From NCBI GenBank assembly GCA_016794345.1, contig JAEUKE010000038.1, positions 1-64,000 on the forward strand: a stretch of DNA of 64,000 nt. Direction: 5' to 3'. The notes under the pieces are model-generated. The model saw nothing but the letters and a program-made list of their open reading frames with translations. It searched no databases and was not told the DNA's origin. Made by a program: the position numbers and the translations under genes. How positions within the stretch are numbered: position 1 is the first letter of the stretch; every line of letters begins with the position of its first letter. Below, piece by piece: positions 1-8,821 of this stretch. This DNA comes from Myxococcales bacterium (GTDB lineage Bacteria; Myxococcota_A; Polyangia; Polyangiales; Polyangiaceae).

Positions 1-18
1 GTCGATTCCGTCACGCTG

Positions 19-41
19 CCCCTCTCCCTCGGGGAGAGGGG
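19..41. repeat. C-rich palindrome, REP-like
   Basis: Perfect 10-bp inverted repeat (19-28 with 32-41) around a 3-nt loop, of the form CCCC-T-C / G-A-GGGG. Similar palindromes occur at 13442-13464, 20686-20708 and 30404-30431, with an imperfect one near 19170-19191, so it looks like a dispersed family. It could also act as a terminator for a gene to the left of the window, but no T-run follows. The rest of 42-187 shows nothing I can support as a gene. Confidence 0.6.
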
Positions 42-187
42 CCACGGGGTGAGGGTTCACACCCGCGGCTCTTTCACCGTGACCAAACTCCGATCCCCAC
101 GACGCTCTTCACCTGAAGTCCGTGCGCGCATGCCACGAAGAGCCTTCACTTCTCGGATAGATGCGCGATCCCGCGCTAGCTCAGGGC

Positions 188-333
188 CTAGTCCCGTGGA
201 AACGGAGTTTCCACGCAAGGGAGAACGAGTCCCCTCCGGGACAAACCAACACCTCGCCCGAGAATTCGGGCCGCCTTCGCCCCGTCAGGGGCGGCCCGAA
301 TTCTCCAAAGAAATGTTGGTTCCAGGGGACTAG
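188..333. mobile_element. MITE-like 146-bp structured element with terminal inverted repeats
   Basis: Both ends carry a 14-bp inverted repeat (188-201 and 320-333, 13 of 14 match) that starts with the palindrome CTAG, which may be a target duplication. Inside are a 7-bp hairpin (196-202/208-214), an 8-bp pair (244-251/314-321) and a perfect 16-bp stem (260-275/290-305) with a 14-nt loop. It holds no ORF of its own. Its right end supplies the stop codon of the next gene (330-332). A structured RNA or a composite terminator is the alternative reading. Confidence 0.5.
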
Positions 334-2513
334 CGCTGCTTCATCGGGTGCACGTGCACGGGCCGCCGCTCGAGGGCGCACCCCGGGACGGCGTCGCCGC
401 AAGCGGCGCGCAACGCGGGGGCGTCGTCGGCCACGCGGTGTCGGAGGTGAGCCTCGTCGGCGACGAGCGTGGTCGGAGCCTCGGGAGCGAGCCGCCTCAG
501 CGCGAGCGCCTGCGATCGGAGGAGGTCGGCGTTGCGCGGCGACTGGGCGAGCCCCTTCGTGGCTGCCTCGAAGGCGAGCGCGGGCTCGCCTTCGCTCGCC
601 CTCGTCATCGCGAGATAGGCCCATACCGTGTCGTCGAGCGGCGCGCCCGCCGCCGCCTCCGCGAAGTGCGGCGCGGCCTCCGCGAAGCGCCACACTTGCG
701 CGAGCGCGCGCCCCCGAGCCGCCGCGATCGCGGGGTGCCGCGGGACGAGGGCTTCGGCGCCGTCGAAGCGGCGCATCGCCTGCTCGACGCGGCCCTGCCG
801 CGAATCGAGCTCGCCGAGCAGCCAGAGCGCGCGCGCCTCGGCGAGGGGCTCGCTGCTCGAGCGCGCCAGCTCGAGGGCGCGCTCGAGGCTCGGGCGAGCT
901 TGTTCGGTCTCCTCTTGCAAGGCGCGCAACATCGCCTGGCCATGGTCCGCGAGCCTCGCGGAGAGCCTGATCGGGTCGAGCCCCGCGCTGCCTGAGCCGA
1001 GGACGACCGAGGTCGAGGCGACGTCCACGATCGGGGCGGTCACGCAGGCGTCGAGGCCCGAGCCTCGCTGGAAGGCGCGCCCGCGCTCCGTCTGCTGCGC
1101 GCGGCAGGCCGCGATGGCCAGCTCGGGAGTGCGCGCTCGGTGTCGCAGCTTCGCCTCGACACGCAGCGGGAGGGCGGCACGTTCGGGCACCACGAACGAA
1201 TACGTGACGGCCGCCGCGTCACGGGCCGGCACCGCCTGGTTGTAGCCCACCGCGCGAAACTGCTCGACCTCGTGGGCGCGGACGGGGAGCCCGCGCTGGT
1301 CGATCAGCTCGGCGCGCAGACGATGGGCGGTCGGGTCCTCGCGGCCTTCTTCGTGCTCGGTGCCGGCCGAAGCAATGACGGTACCGTCACTGTCAAGTAC
1401 GATCGCCTCGATCCAGGTGTCGGCGATGTCGACCGTGCCGCCCGGGAAGAGGTGTCCGGCGCGGAGGTTCCGTACCACCAGGTCGAGCTCGACGCGGCCT
1501 GCGGCGGGTGCGAGCTCTTCCGGGAGCACCGAGGTCCCCCCGGCCTCCCGCGCGGCGCCGACGTCGAGGCTCGCCGCGCCGACGAGCTCGGCGCGGTGAG
1601 CCTCGAGCTGCTCGTCGTCACCTTGCATCGCGGCGAGCAGCGTGTGCGCGCCGGCGAAGCGATGCGACGCGAGCGCGCCGTCGTCCGCTGCGGCGTCGTA
1701 GTCGCGCGGCGCCTCGAGCGGCATGTGGCAATCGCGGCACTCCGCCTTGGCCATCGGCTCGTCGAGCCGCTCGGCGCGGCTCCCCGCGTAGACGCTCCGC
1801 TTCCACGGGAGCATGTCGTCGGCGCCCGAGATGAAATGCGGGTGGCCGGTGTGCTCGCCGAGGAACGCTTTGTGGCAGCTGCCGCAGAGCGCGGCCGTGC
1901 GCAGCGGCGCGGGCGTCGCCTGGCGCTTGTGGCGAGCGATGCTCTCCTCGTCCTCGAAGGAGGGGATCTCGAGCGGATCCGCCGCGAGCGTGTACGCGGC
2001 GTTGCCGCCCGGTCGGACCTCGACCGCGGTGTGACAGACCGAACACGTGACGCCCGCGCGCGCGCGCGCGTCGTCGGGCCGGACCTCGACATCCATCGCG
2101 CCATCCACGAGGAGCGCCGGATCGTGGCAGCCGCCGCAGAAGCGGCTCGCCTTCTCGCCGCGGGCCTCGCGGAACGAGTCGACCGAGGTGCGGTAGAGCG
2201 GGTTCTGGAAGCTGGCGAGCGCGTGCGCGCTCGACCGCCAGGCCCGAACGACCTCCGTGTGGCAGGGCTCGCACCGCTCGACGTCGGCCAGCTCGGCGCC
2301 GGTGCGCGTCGAGCCGGGGCGAAGGCGGGCTTGCGACGGCGCGAAATCCGGCGCGTCGACCGGGAGCACGGGGGCGGCGATTGGCGCCGCGCTCTCTGCC
2401 GGCGCGGTCTCCGTGGGGAGCGGGTGCTCGAGCTCGCAGGCGCCGGCGAGCGTCGAGGCGGCGAGCGCCGCGCCGACAATCACGCCGGTCATCCGCGCCG
2501 CGCCTCGAGTCAT
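330..2513 (-). CDS. five-haem c-type cytochrome lipoprotein with TPR tail
   Basis: A predicted 727-residue exported protein. The N-terminus has a hydrophobic segment ending at Cys26 (LAGAC), a plausible lipobox. Five CXXCH haem sites lie near residues 81, 126, 157, 210 and 259, in an arrangement like cytochrome c554-type multihaem proteins. A beta-rich domain with a GHLFPGG motif follows, and then TPR-like helices to the end. The ATG overlaps the stop of the upstream DUF2330 gene by 4 bp (ATGA), which fixes the start; the frame stays open to 3503, but that part is a shadow. The last codon and stop run into the MITE-like element. It is probably a periplasmic electron-transfer protein; partner and substrate are unknown. 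Confidence 0.82.
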   Translation of the reverse strand: MTRGAARMTGVIVGAALAASTLAGACELEHPLPTETAPAESAAPIAAPVLPVDAPDFAPSQARLRPGSTRTGAELADVERCEPCHTEVVRAWRSSAHALASFQNPLYRTSVDSFREARGEKASRFCGGCHDPALLVDGAMDVEVRPDDARARAGVTCSVCHTAVEVRPGGNAAYTLAADPLEIPSFEDEESIARHKRQATPAPLRTAALCGSCHKAFLGEHTGHPHFISGADDMLPWKRSVYAGSRAERLDEPMAKAECRDCHMPLEAPRDYDAAADDGALASHRFAGAHTLLAAMQGDDEQLEAHRAELVGAASLDVGAAREAGGTSVLPEELAPAAGRVELDLVVRNLRAGHLFPGGTVDIADTWIEAIVLDSDGTVIASAGTEHEEGREDPTAHRLRAELIDQRGLPVRAHEVEQFRAVGYNQAVPARDAAAVTYSFVVPERAALPLRVEAKLRHRARTPELAIAACRAQQTERGRAFQRGSGLDACVTAPIVDVASTSVVLGSGSAGLDPIRLSARLADHGQAMLRALQEETEQARPSLERALELARSSSEPLAEARALWLLGELDSRQGRVEQAMRRFDGAEALVPRHPAIAAARGRALAQVWRFAEAAPHFAEAAAGAPLDDTVWAYLAMTRASEGEPALAFEAATKGLAQSPRNADLLRSQALALRRLAPEAPTTLVADEAHLRHRVADDAPALRAACGDAVPGCALERRPVHVHPMKQR

Positions 2514-4426
2514 CGGCGCCTGTTCACTCGACGTCCGAGCGCAGCGGCCACGGCGCCGAACGCGGCCAGCCAGCCGAGCTCCGTGCTGGACCCGCCGTCC
2601 AGACTGCACGCGCAGCCCGACGTGGGCGTGGCCTTTGTGTCGGACGACTTGCGCGGCTCGTCGGCGTCGTCGCTCTGCTTCTCGGTCCCGCCGCTCGGGC
2701 CCGGCACGCTCGTGGCCTTCAGCTTCAGCTCCGGGACGTCTTGCCGGAGCAGCCCGGCGAGATCGGTCTTGCCGCGAGGCGCGAACGCGAGGTCGAGCGC
2801 GGCCTTGATGCCGGTGTCTGCTTTGACTCCCTGGGGCGGGCCGCCCCAGACGCCGCGTTGCGGGTCCTTGCACGTGATGGGGCCGGTCCACGGGTGGCGG
2901 ATCGCGTACCGAGCCTGGAAGTTGTTGATAGGCGCGGGGCTCGCGCCGTTCTCCAGCTTGCCGTCGCTCCGTACCTCGCGGCCGCCGACGATGGCGGACG
3001 CCTCCCGGAACACGAGGTCTTCGCCGAGAGTGTCCTTGCCGTACCGCGCGTGGAGGCGCGTGAGCGTGTAGGGCTTCACGCCGCCCGGTCGGAACGTCGA
3101 GAACTCCACCGGAACCGTCAGCTTTCGCTTGGGCACGCCCGCGAACCGGGCCGCCTGGAAGGCGCCCTTCGTGCAGCTCTCCATGCTCGCGGGGAGCTTC
3201 GCGCCGCTCAGGCTGACGCTCGTCACGTCGCCCTTGTCGTCGGTCTGCACCGTGAACGAGACCTTGGCGGTGAGCTTCGGGTCGCTCTCCCGCGCGCGCT
3301 GGAAACACGTGTTGAGCGGCGAATAGAGGCTGCCGAGCTGCCGCTGCGCGGTCGGCTCGCCCTCGATTGCGCCGAAGACCACACGCGGCACCCAGGTGCC
3401 GTCGTCGGTCGCTGCGTCGGGGGGCACGTCCGCGCCGAGCGTCATCATGTCCGCCTGCGTGAGCGTCGGGCCGGGGCAGGGGTCGCAGGTCTGCGCGGCC
3501 CACGCATATTCGGTCACGACCGCCTTGGGGTTCAGCTCGAGGGTCTTGTCGAAGAGGGCCGCGTAGAACGGCCCGAAGCTCTCCTTCGCGCCGTCCGCGA
3601 CGTCGAGGTTCGTCGGGATCGTCACGTTCGGGTAGTTCGCGACCTCGTAGCGCTTGTTCGGCGCGAGGATGTGGATGAGCAGATCCTGCGTGCCGTTCGA
3701 GTTCAAGAGACCCAGGCGGACCGGCAAGCTGAAGGTGTCGCTGTCGTAGTGGAAGCGGAGCGGCGAGAGCGCCGCCATCCTCTTGCCGTCGCGCTCCTCG
3801 AACTTGACCTTCTCGGCGTTCACCTTCGCCACGAAGAACTTCATCCCCGACTCCACATACGGGCGCAGGACCGGCTCCGCGGCGTCGGGGATCTTGTATT
3901 TGTTGTCGCGCAGCCAGCGGTCGAGGCCCGACGAGTCCTGCGCGCTCAAGATGACGATCTCGTACTCGCCGACGGTGAACTGGGCCTCGATCTTCACCTG
4001 GTAGGCCGAGTCGGACCTCGCCTCCCGAGCCGCGGACTGCGGTGCCGCCAGGCCGGGCGCGCCCTCGCCCTTCGCGCGGCGGCCGCCCTCACAAGGGTCC
4101 TGCTCCCAGTATTCGACGAGCCGCGGAGCGGCCATCTGGTCGACCTTGGTGAAGATCTCGCGCGGCAAGGTCTTCACGTTCTCCTCCTGCAGCACCACCG
4201 GGACCGGGACGACCATCGCGAAGTCGTCCGGCGGGCCCTCGTAGTTGTTCTGCATCGAGAGCACGGTCCGTGTCCCGTCGCGCATGAGCACGACCAGCGT
4301 GGCGTTGTTGAAGAGCTTGGCGTCGGCGCCACTGACGTAGAAGCCGCAGAACGCGTCGGCCGGTCGGGTCGTGCTCGCGAGAGCGAGCGCGGCCCCGAGC
4401 GCCGCCGCCCAGGTTCGTTTCGTCAT
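2510..4426 (-). CDS. DUF2330 domain protein with MYXO-CTERM-like tail
   Basis: A 638-residue secreted protein. A signal peptide ends near PADA, and the mature protein begins with CGFYV and an aligned DUF2330 region (AMVVPVPVV, then a conserved WEQDPC segment). The middle has a repeated Cys/AgmX-like module (CFQRARES, SCTKGAF). The C-terminus has a CAC motif, a hydrophobic helix and an Arg-rich end, the layout of MYXO-CTERM sorting signals handled by myxosortases. A strong Shine-Dalgarno (GGAGGT, plus-strand complement at 4431-4436) sits just before ATG 4426. It is coupled by ATGA overlap to the five-haem lipoprotein gene, suggesting joint surface display. The molecular function of DUF2330 is unknown. 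Confidence 0.85.
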   Translation of the reverse strand: MTKRTWAAALGAALALASTTRPADAFCGFYVSGADAKLFNNATLVVLMRDGTRTVLSMQNNYEGPPDDFAMVVPVPVVLQEENVKTLPREIFTKVDQMAAPRLVEYWEQDPCEGGRRAKGEGAPGLAAPQSAAREARSDSAYQVKIEAQFTVGEYEIVILSAQDSSGLDRWLRDNKYKIPDAAEPVLRPYVESGMKFFVAKVNAEKVKFEERDGKRMAALSPLRFHYDSDTFSLPVRLGLLNSNGTQDLLIHILAPNKRYEVANYPNVTIPTNLDVADGAKESFGPFYAALFDKTLELNPKAVVTEYAWAAQTCDPCPGPTLTQADMMTLGADVPPDAATDDGTWVPRVVFGAIEGEPTAQRQLGSLYSPLNTCFQRARESDPKLTAKVSFTVQTDDKGDVTSVSLSGAKLPASMESCTKGAFQAARFAGVPKRKLTVPVEFSTFRPGGVKPYTLTRLHARYGKDTLGEDLVFREASAIVGGREVRSDGKLENGASPAPINNFQARYAIRHPWTGPITCKDPQRGVWGGPPQGVKADTGIKAALDLAFAPRGKTDLAGLLRQDVPELKLKATSVPGPSGGTEKQSDDADEPRKSSDTKATPTSGCACSLDGGSSTELGWLAAFGAVAAALGRRVNRRR

Positions 4427-4531
4427 CCAGACCTCCGGAGGAGAAGCCCGCATCCTACGCGGAGGCGGGCGCGAAGTTCTGGGCCGCGAGCGAGATTTTT
4501 CACGCCTCGAGAAACCGTGTAAGAGGGCGCG

Positions 4532-5113
4532 GTGATCCCGAACGCCCGCCTGCTCGCCGCCCTCTTCCTCCTCGGCTGCGCGCCTCAGAACAACGGCGCA
4601 GAGCCAGCTGCCGCGACCTCGTCCGCGAAGCTCGCGCCGGCCCCGACGGCCCCGACGTCGACCGCGCCCGCCGCGCCGGCTTCGGCTGCGCCTTCCGCTG
4701 CGGCACCCTCCGCCTCGGCCCCGGCTGCCTCCGGCTCTGCTTCGGCCGCCTCCGCACCGGACGCGCCTCCTCCCGACGTCGAGGTGAAGAACATCGGCAT
4801 GCACATCGGAGGCGGCCCCAATGACGCGGAGACCAAGTCACCCATCAAGCGGAGCGTCGAGCCTCACTTCGAGGCGCTCGCGCGGTGCTTCGCCAAGGCC
4901 GACGCGCAGGACAAGGGCGGCGACGTCAGCATCGATCTGAAGATCGACAAGGCCGGCGGCAAGGCCGAGATCAAGAAGTACAAGTCAGGGATCGACGGCG
5001 AGGCGTTTCAGGCCTGCATCCGCGAGGTCTTCGCGGAGATCGAGTTTCTGAAGCCGAAGACCGGGACGACGGTCGTCAGCTACTCGCTCCGCTTCACGCC
5101 CAAGAAGAAGTAG
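4532..5113 (+). CDS. lipoprotein with AgmX/PglI-type C-terminal domain
   Basis: A 193-residue protein from a GTG start, with a short signal peptide and lipobox LLGC (Cys16). About 60 residues of Ala/Pro/Ser-rich linker lead to a folded C-terminal domain. This domain has a paired-Cys pattern (RCFAKAD and ACIREVF) and a DLKID strand, the pattern of the AgmX/PglI tail of myxobacterial gliding and TonB-like proteins. It is divergent from the DUF2330 gene (105-bp gap) and convergent with the VWA gene (4-bp gap). It probably sits in the envelope; the function is not known. Confidence 0.75.
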   Translation: MIPNARLLAALFLLGCAPQNNGAEPAAATSSAKLAPAPTAPTSTAPAAPASAAPSAAAPSASAPAASGSASAASAPDAPPPDVEVKNIGMHIGGGPNDAETKSPIKRSVEPHFEALARCFAKADAQDKGGDVSIDLKIDKAGGKAEIKKYKSGIDGEAFQACIREVFAEIEFLKPKTGTTVVSYSLRFTPKKK

Positions 5114-5117
5114 CGGG

Positions 5118-6668
5118 TCAGAACGCGAGGTCGTTCGCGACCTCGGCGTTCTTCTTCTGGTGCACCTTCTGCTCGCGTGCCGGGGCCGGCGCTGGCTTGG
5201 CCGCTCCCGGCGCCGCGAACGGATCCGGCGGCGGCGTGGCGAACCCACCTTCGGCACGCGAGAGCTCGGCCTCCTGCGCCGCGAAGCTCTTTTCCACGTC
5301 CTTCGCGCGGCTGGCGGGGGCCAGCTTGGGGGCGATGTTCTTGGCCTTGTTGAGCGACTGCTGCGCTTGCTGGAGGCGGCGACGGGCCTCGTCGGCCTTT
5401 CCGACGACGAAGAGCGAGTTGGCGTCGCGCAGCGCGGCGGCGGTCTCGCTCCGCTGGAGCCGATCGAGGACCAAGCCGTCGAGATCGGCCACGTCGCTCG
5501 ATCTCGAGACGCGCTCGAAACCGAGGCTTCCCGAGAGCTTCTGGTCCTTGCCGGAGACGAGGTCGCGGTAGGCGACGTCGACCTTCGCGAGCTCGGTCGC
5601 GCCGTCCGCCCCGGCGGGCGCGCGCACCTTCACGAGCACCGTCTTCGTCTCGCCCTTGGTGAAGGTGCCGAGCGGCACGGTGATGCGGTCGCCCGAGCGA
5701 GTGAAGGTGCGATCGAACACCTGGACCAGCTCGACGCCGGGCGCGAGCTGGATCTCGGCGACCGAGTCGGCGGCGACGCTCTCTTCGAGCGACGCGGCCT
5801 CGGCCTCGAACACGCGCGCGAGATCGCGGTCGTTCTCGACGAAATGGTGGCGCCCGTTCGAGGCGAGCGCGATCGCCGTCATGATGCTCTCGTTGAACTC
5901 CACGTCGACGCCGATGGTCGTGACGCTCACGCCCTGGGTCATGGCGCGCTGGGCGATGGCTCGGAAGCTCGACACGTCACGTACCCCGCTCGTCGGCTCG
6001 CCGTCGGACAGGAGGATCATCCTTTCGACCGCGCCGGTGCCACCGCCCCCGAACGACTCGGCGCGCCGGAGCTCGGAGAGCCCTTCCTCGAGCCCACACG
6101 AGATGCACGTGTCGCCGCCCAGCGTGATGCCGCGGATCGACTGGAGCGTCGCGCTGCGGGACGAGGTGTTCACCGCGGTCGTGGGCACGACGATCTCGGT
6201 CTTCGTGTCGAAGGCGATGACGCTCACGGTGTCGCCGTCGCGCAGGCGCTGCACGGCGGTCTCCGCCGCGGCCAGCGCGTTCGTCAGCCGCGTGCCGCGC
6301 ATGGACCCGGACTTGTCGATGACGATCGAGAGATTGACCCGCGGCTGCTCGCCGCCCGACGCGGTGTCGCCCTTCAGCTCGAGCAGGAGGAGGTTCTCCT
6401 GGACGGAGGAGCCGAGGAGCTTCGTCTGGCCGACGCGGCCTTCGACCGTCACGGTCTTGCCGGCCGTGAACTGGGAGAGGCTCGCGCTTCCGGCCGCGCC
6501 GAGGAGATCGGTGTCCTGGTCGGCGCCTTCCTCGGAGCCCGACGCCGCGTCGGCGACGGAGGGATCCGGGCTCGCCGCGAAGCCGCCGTTCGGCGTGACC
6601 GCGTACACCGCGCCTCCCACGAGGGCCATGCTCAGGGCTGCCATGAAACCAAGGGTTCGCGTTCTCAT
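5118..6668 (-). CDS. VWA-domain exported protein
   Basis: A 516-residue protein with an N-terminal signal or anchor helix (residues 7-23), a Ser/Asp/Gly-rich linker and a von Willebrand A domain at about 110-285. The MIDAS motif DKSGS (Asp118) is intact. A beta domain and a helical, coiled-coil-like Gln/Ala-rich region (LQQAQQSLNKAK) follow. The ATG overlaps the stop of the upstream FAD/cytochrome fusion by 4 bp. It is the last gene of the five-gene redox operon that begins near 15551. VWA proteins usually mediate metal-dependent protein contacts, so a scaffold role for the redox proteins is a reasonable inference. Confidence 0.8.
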   Translation of the reverse strand: MRTRTLGFMAALSMALVGGAVYAVTPNGGFAASPDPSVADAASGSEEGADQDTDLLGAAGSASLSQFTAGKTVTVEGRVGQTKLLGSSVQENLLLLELKGDTASGGEQPRVNLSIVIDKSGSMRGTRLTNALAAAETAVQRLRDGDTVSVIAFDTKTEIVVPTTAVNTSSRSATLQSIRGITLGGDTCISCGLEEGLSELRRAESFGGGGTGAVERMILLSDGEPTSGVRDVSSFRAIAQRAMTQGVSVTTIGVDVEFNESIMTAIALASNGRHHFVENDRDLARVFEAEAASLEESVAADSVAEIQLAPGVELVQVFDRTFTRSGDRITVPLGTFTKGETKTVLVKVRAPAGADGATELAKVDVAYRDLVSGKDQKLSGSLGFERVSRSSDVADLDGLVLDRLQRSETAAALRDANSLFVVGKADEARRRLQQAQQSLNKAKNIAPKLAPASRAKDVEKSFAAQEAELSRAEGGFATPPPDPFAAPGAAKPAPAPAREQKVHQKKNAEVANDLAF

Positions 6669-8821
6669 CGCTTCACGTCTCCGGGGGGCGTTGGATCGGC
6701 CGTGCTTCTGACACCCGCCCCACGAAGGGTATCCCAGGGCGGGATGTGACCGATGAGCACGAAGAGGGCATCGAAGGCCAGGCGGACCTGCCCTTCGGGG
6801 CTCTCGACGCGCAGGAACCCCGCGCCCACCTCGGTGATCGACGCGCCGAAGCGCAGGCGAATCCGCCCGGCCTTTCGGAGCCGCTCGACCTCCGCGATGT
6901 TGCGAGGCTGACCACGCGAGTAAGTAGCGCCACGGTGCAGGATTGTGACCGAGGTCCGGGGCTGCCCGGCCAGGGCCACCGCGGCTTCCATGGCCGTGTC
7001 GCCCAGGCCCACCACAATCACGTTCTTTTCCGCCATGCTGCGGGCGTCCGCCAGGTGGTAGTGCACCCGGCCCTCGCCCTCGGGCGGGATGGGGACGGGC
7101 AGGCGCCGAGGGGTGCCGCGCTGGCCAATCGCCAGGATCACCGTCCGGGCGCGGATCTCCCGCTCTGTGTCGTCGGGCCCCACCGCCCGGATCACGAAGA
7201 TCCCGTCCTGGCCTCGGATCACCGTCGTCATCCGCGTGCCCTCCTGGATCGCCAGAGCCTCGCGCCGGACGATCCGCATCCAGTTGAGGAGCAGCTCCTC
7301 CTTCGTTGACTCCTTGAGCCAGAGCTTGCCGGCGACCGGGAGCTCGAGCGGCTGATCGAAGACGAGCTTGCCGCGCGGGAAGCTCTGGATGCTCTGGGCG
7401 ACGCCGCCCTGCTCGATGACGGTCGCGTGTGCGCCGAGCTCCTTCAGGCGGAGGGCAGCGCTGATGCCGGCCGGTCCGGCGCCCACGACGAGGGTGTCGA
7501 GGGCCTGCGGGTCGCGCGGCCTCGACGAGAGCGAAGCGAACGCGGCCTCGGCCGCCCGTGCCCCCTGCAAGATGGCGTTCTTGATGAGGGGCACGCCGGT
7601 CACGTCGCCCGAGAGGTAGAGGCCCGGGTTGTCGGCGCTCTCGAGCGAAGGCGTGAGCCGAGGCCGCTCGAGCACGGCGTTTTCGTCCTCCATCCGCAGC
7701 GATCCGTTGGGGCAACGCTGCTCGCACAGCGTGAGGCCGCAGCAAGCGTCGGGCCGGGCGACGACCGCGACGTAACGCTCGATCTCGATCACCCCGTAGG
7801 GGCACGCGTCGACGCAGGCGTAGCAGCCGAGGCACGTCGAGGTGTCGATCATCGGGAGCCGGCGCGTCTCCGGTGACTTGGCCGGGGTGGCGAGCCCCTT
7901 TTGCTTCCTGCGTCGGGCCACGAGGAGGCCGAGCGCGGCGGTCCCCGAGTACCCGAGCGCGGCGCCGAGCGCGCCTCCCCCCAGCCAGGCGAGGGGGGTC
8001 TTCGCGGCTGCGCTCTTCGGGATCACCGGCACCTCGTGGACGGCCTCACGCGCGACCTCCCAGGCGAAGGACCGATCGTCGAAGTGCTGCGCGGCGCAGA
8101 CGCCCTTGGGCTTGCGCGCCTCGGGTGGCTTCGTGCCCGCGCGCAACGTGGGCAGATCGGGCGGGAGCGCGACGCGGTGCTCGTCGAAGCAGAGCGACGG
8201 CTCGAGATCGCCGCCGACCCCGCTCCGGCATCGCGCGATCGGATCGGTCGCCTTCGCCTCGTGGCAGCGCAGGCAGTTGGCGAGCGGGATTGTCGGCACG
8301 AGGATCGTCCGCTCGTTGTGGAACGCGAGATCGTCGAGCGTCACCTCGCCCCAGGTCCCGTAGCGCACGGCCGGACCGTCGGCGGGGAGCTTCACGCCGC
8401 TCTGATCGCGATGGATCGTGTGGCACGAGACGCAGCCGAGCTCGCCCTTCGCGGCGAGCTTCTTGTGGCCCTCGCGCGTGCTCGGGTGCGGTCCGTGGCA
8501 GCCGACGCAGGCGCCGCGCGCGTTCTCGATGAACTTCGGCGTGCCCTTGTCCGCCTTCTCATGGCAGGACGAGCAGGTCAGCTTCGCCTTCACGTGTGGC
8601 GGCGTGAGCGGACCCGGGCCGGCGTCCGGCGCAGCGGGAGACAGGACGAACGCGGCTGTCGCGGCGGCGGCGCCGCACGCCGCCGCGACCCAGGCCGGCC
8701 GCACGCGGGCCACGTCGCTCGTCGTGGTCGCTCGTCGCGCTGCGGGTGCCGCCTTCTTCGCCTCGCCCGTCGGCGCGACGAACAGCGTGAGGTGCTTCTG
8801 CTCGCGCGGCGGCTCGCTCAA
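6665..8821 (-). CDS. tetrahaem cytochrome-ferredoxin-FAD/NAD(P)H oxidoreductase fusion
   Basis: A roughly 718-residue fusion. Order: membrane helix (about 43-60); a segment with four CXXCH haem sites (Cys 83, 105, 130, 183); second helix (about 277-302) followed by RRRKQK; a dicluster-like ferredoxin (CLGCYACVDAC then CCGLTLCEQRC); an FAD Rossmann fold (VVGAGPAG, near 446); and a second dinucleotide fold (VVGLGDTAM, near 585). The positive-inside rule puts the haems in the periplasm and the Fe-S/FAD part in the cytoplasm. The start is uncertain: I use a TTG overlapping the upstream stop (TTGA); a GTG about 36 codons in would lose only linker. It probably moves electrons between NAD(P)H and periplasmic haems. 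Confidence 0.8.
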   Translation of the reverse strand: MSEPPREQKHLTLFVAPTGEAKKAAPAARRATTTSDVARVRPAWVAAACGAAAATAAFVLSPAAPDAGPGPLTPPHVKAKLTCSSCHEKADKGTPKFIENARGACVGCHGPHPSTREGHKKLAAKGELGCVSCHTIHRDQSGVKLPADGPAVRYGTWGEVTLDDLAFHNERTILVPTIPLANCLRCHEAKATDPIARCRSGVGGDLEPSLCFDEHRVALPPDLPTLRAGTKPPEARKPKGVCAAQHFDDRSFAWEVAREAVHEVPVIPKSAAAKTPLAWLGGGALGAALGYSGTAALGLLVARRRKQKGLATPAKSPETRRLPMIDTSTCLGCYACVDACPYGVIEIERYVAVVARPDACCGLTLCEQRCPNGSLRMEDENAVLERPRLTPSLESADNPGLYLSGDVTGVPLIKNAILQGARAAEAAFASLSSRPRDPQALDTLVVGAGPAGISAALRLKELGAHATVIEQGGVAQSIQSFPRGKLVFDQPLELPVAGKLWLKESTKEELLLNWMRIVRREALAIQEGTRMTTVIRGQDGIFVIRAVGPDDTEREIRARTVILAIGQRGTPRRLPVPIPPEGEGRVHYHLADARSMAEKNVIVVGLGDTAMEAAVALAGQPRTSVTILHRGATYSRGQPRNIAEVERLRKAGRIRLRFGASITEVGAGFLRVESPEGQVRLAFDALFVLIGHIPPWDTLRGAGVRSTADPTPPGDVKR

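Noticed and set aside
1140..3071. Long plus-strand ORF opposite the cytochrome and DUF2330 genes
   Set aside because: Arg/Ala-rich composition with no domain; a shadow of high-GC codon use on the other strand.
2514..3503. Upstream extension of the frame of the five-haem cytochrome (to 3503)
   Set aside because: It overlaps the DUF2330 gene in another frame, is Arg-rich without known domains, and the ATGA overlap sets the start at 2513.
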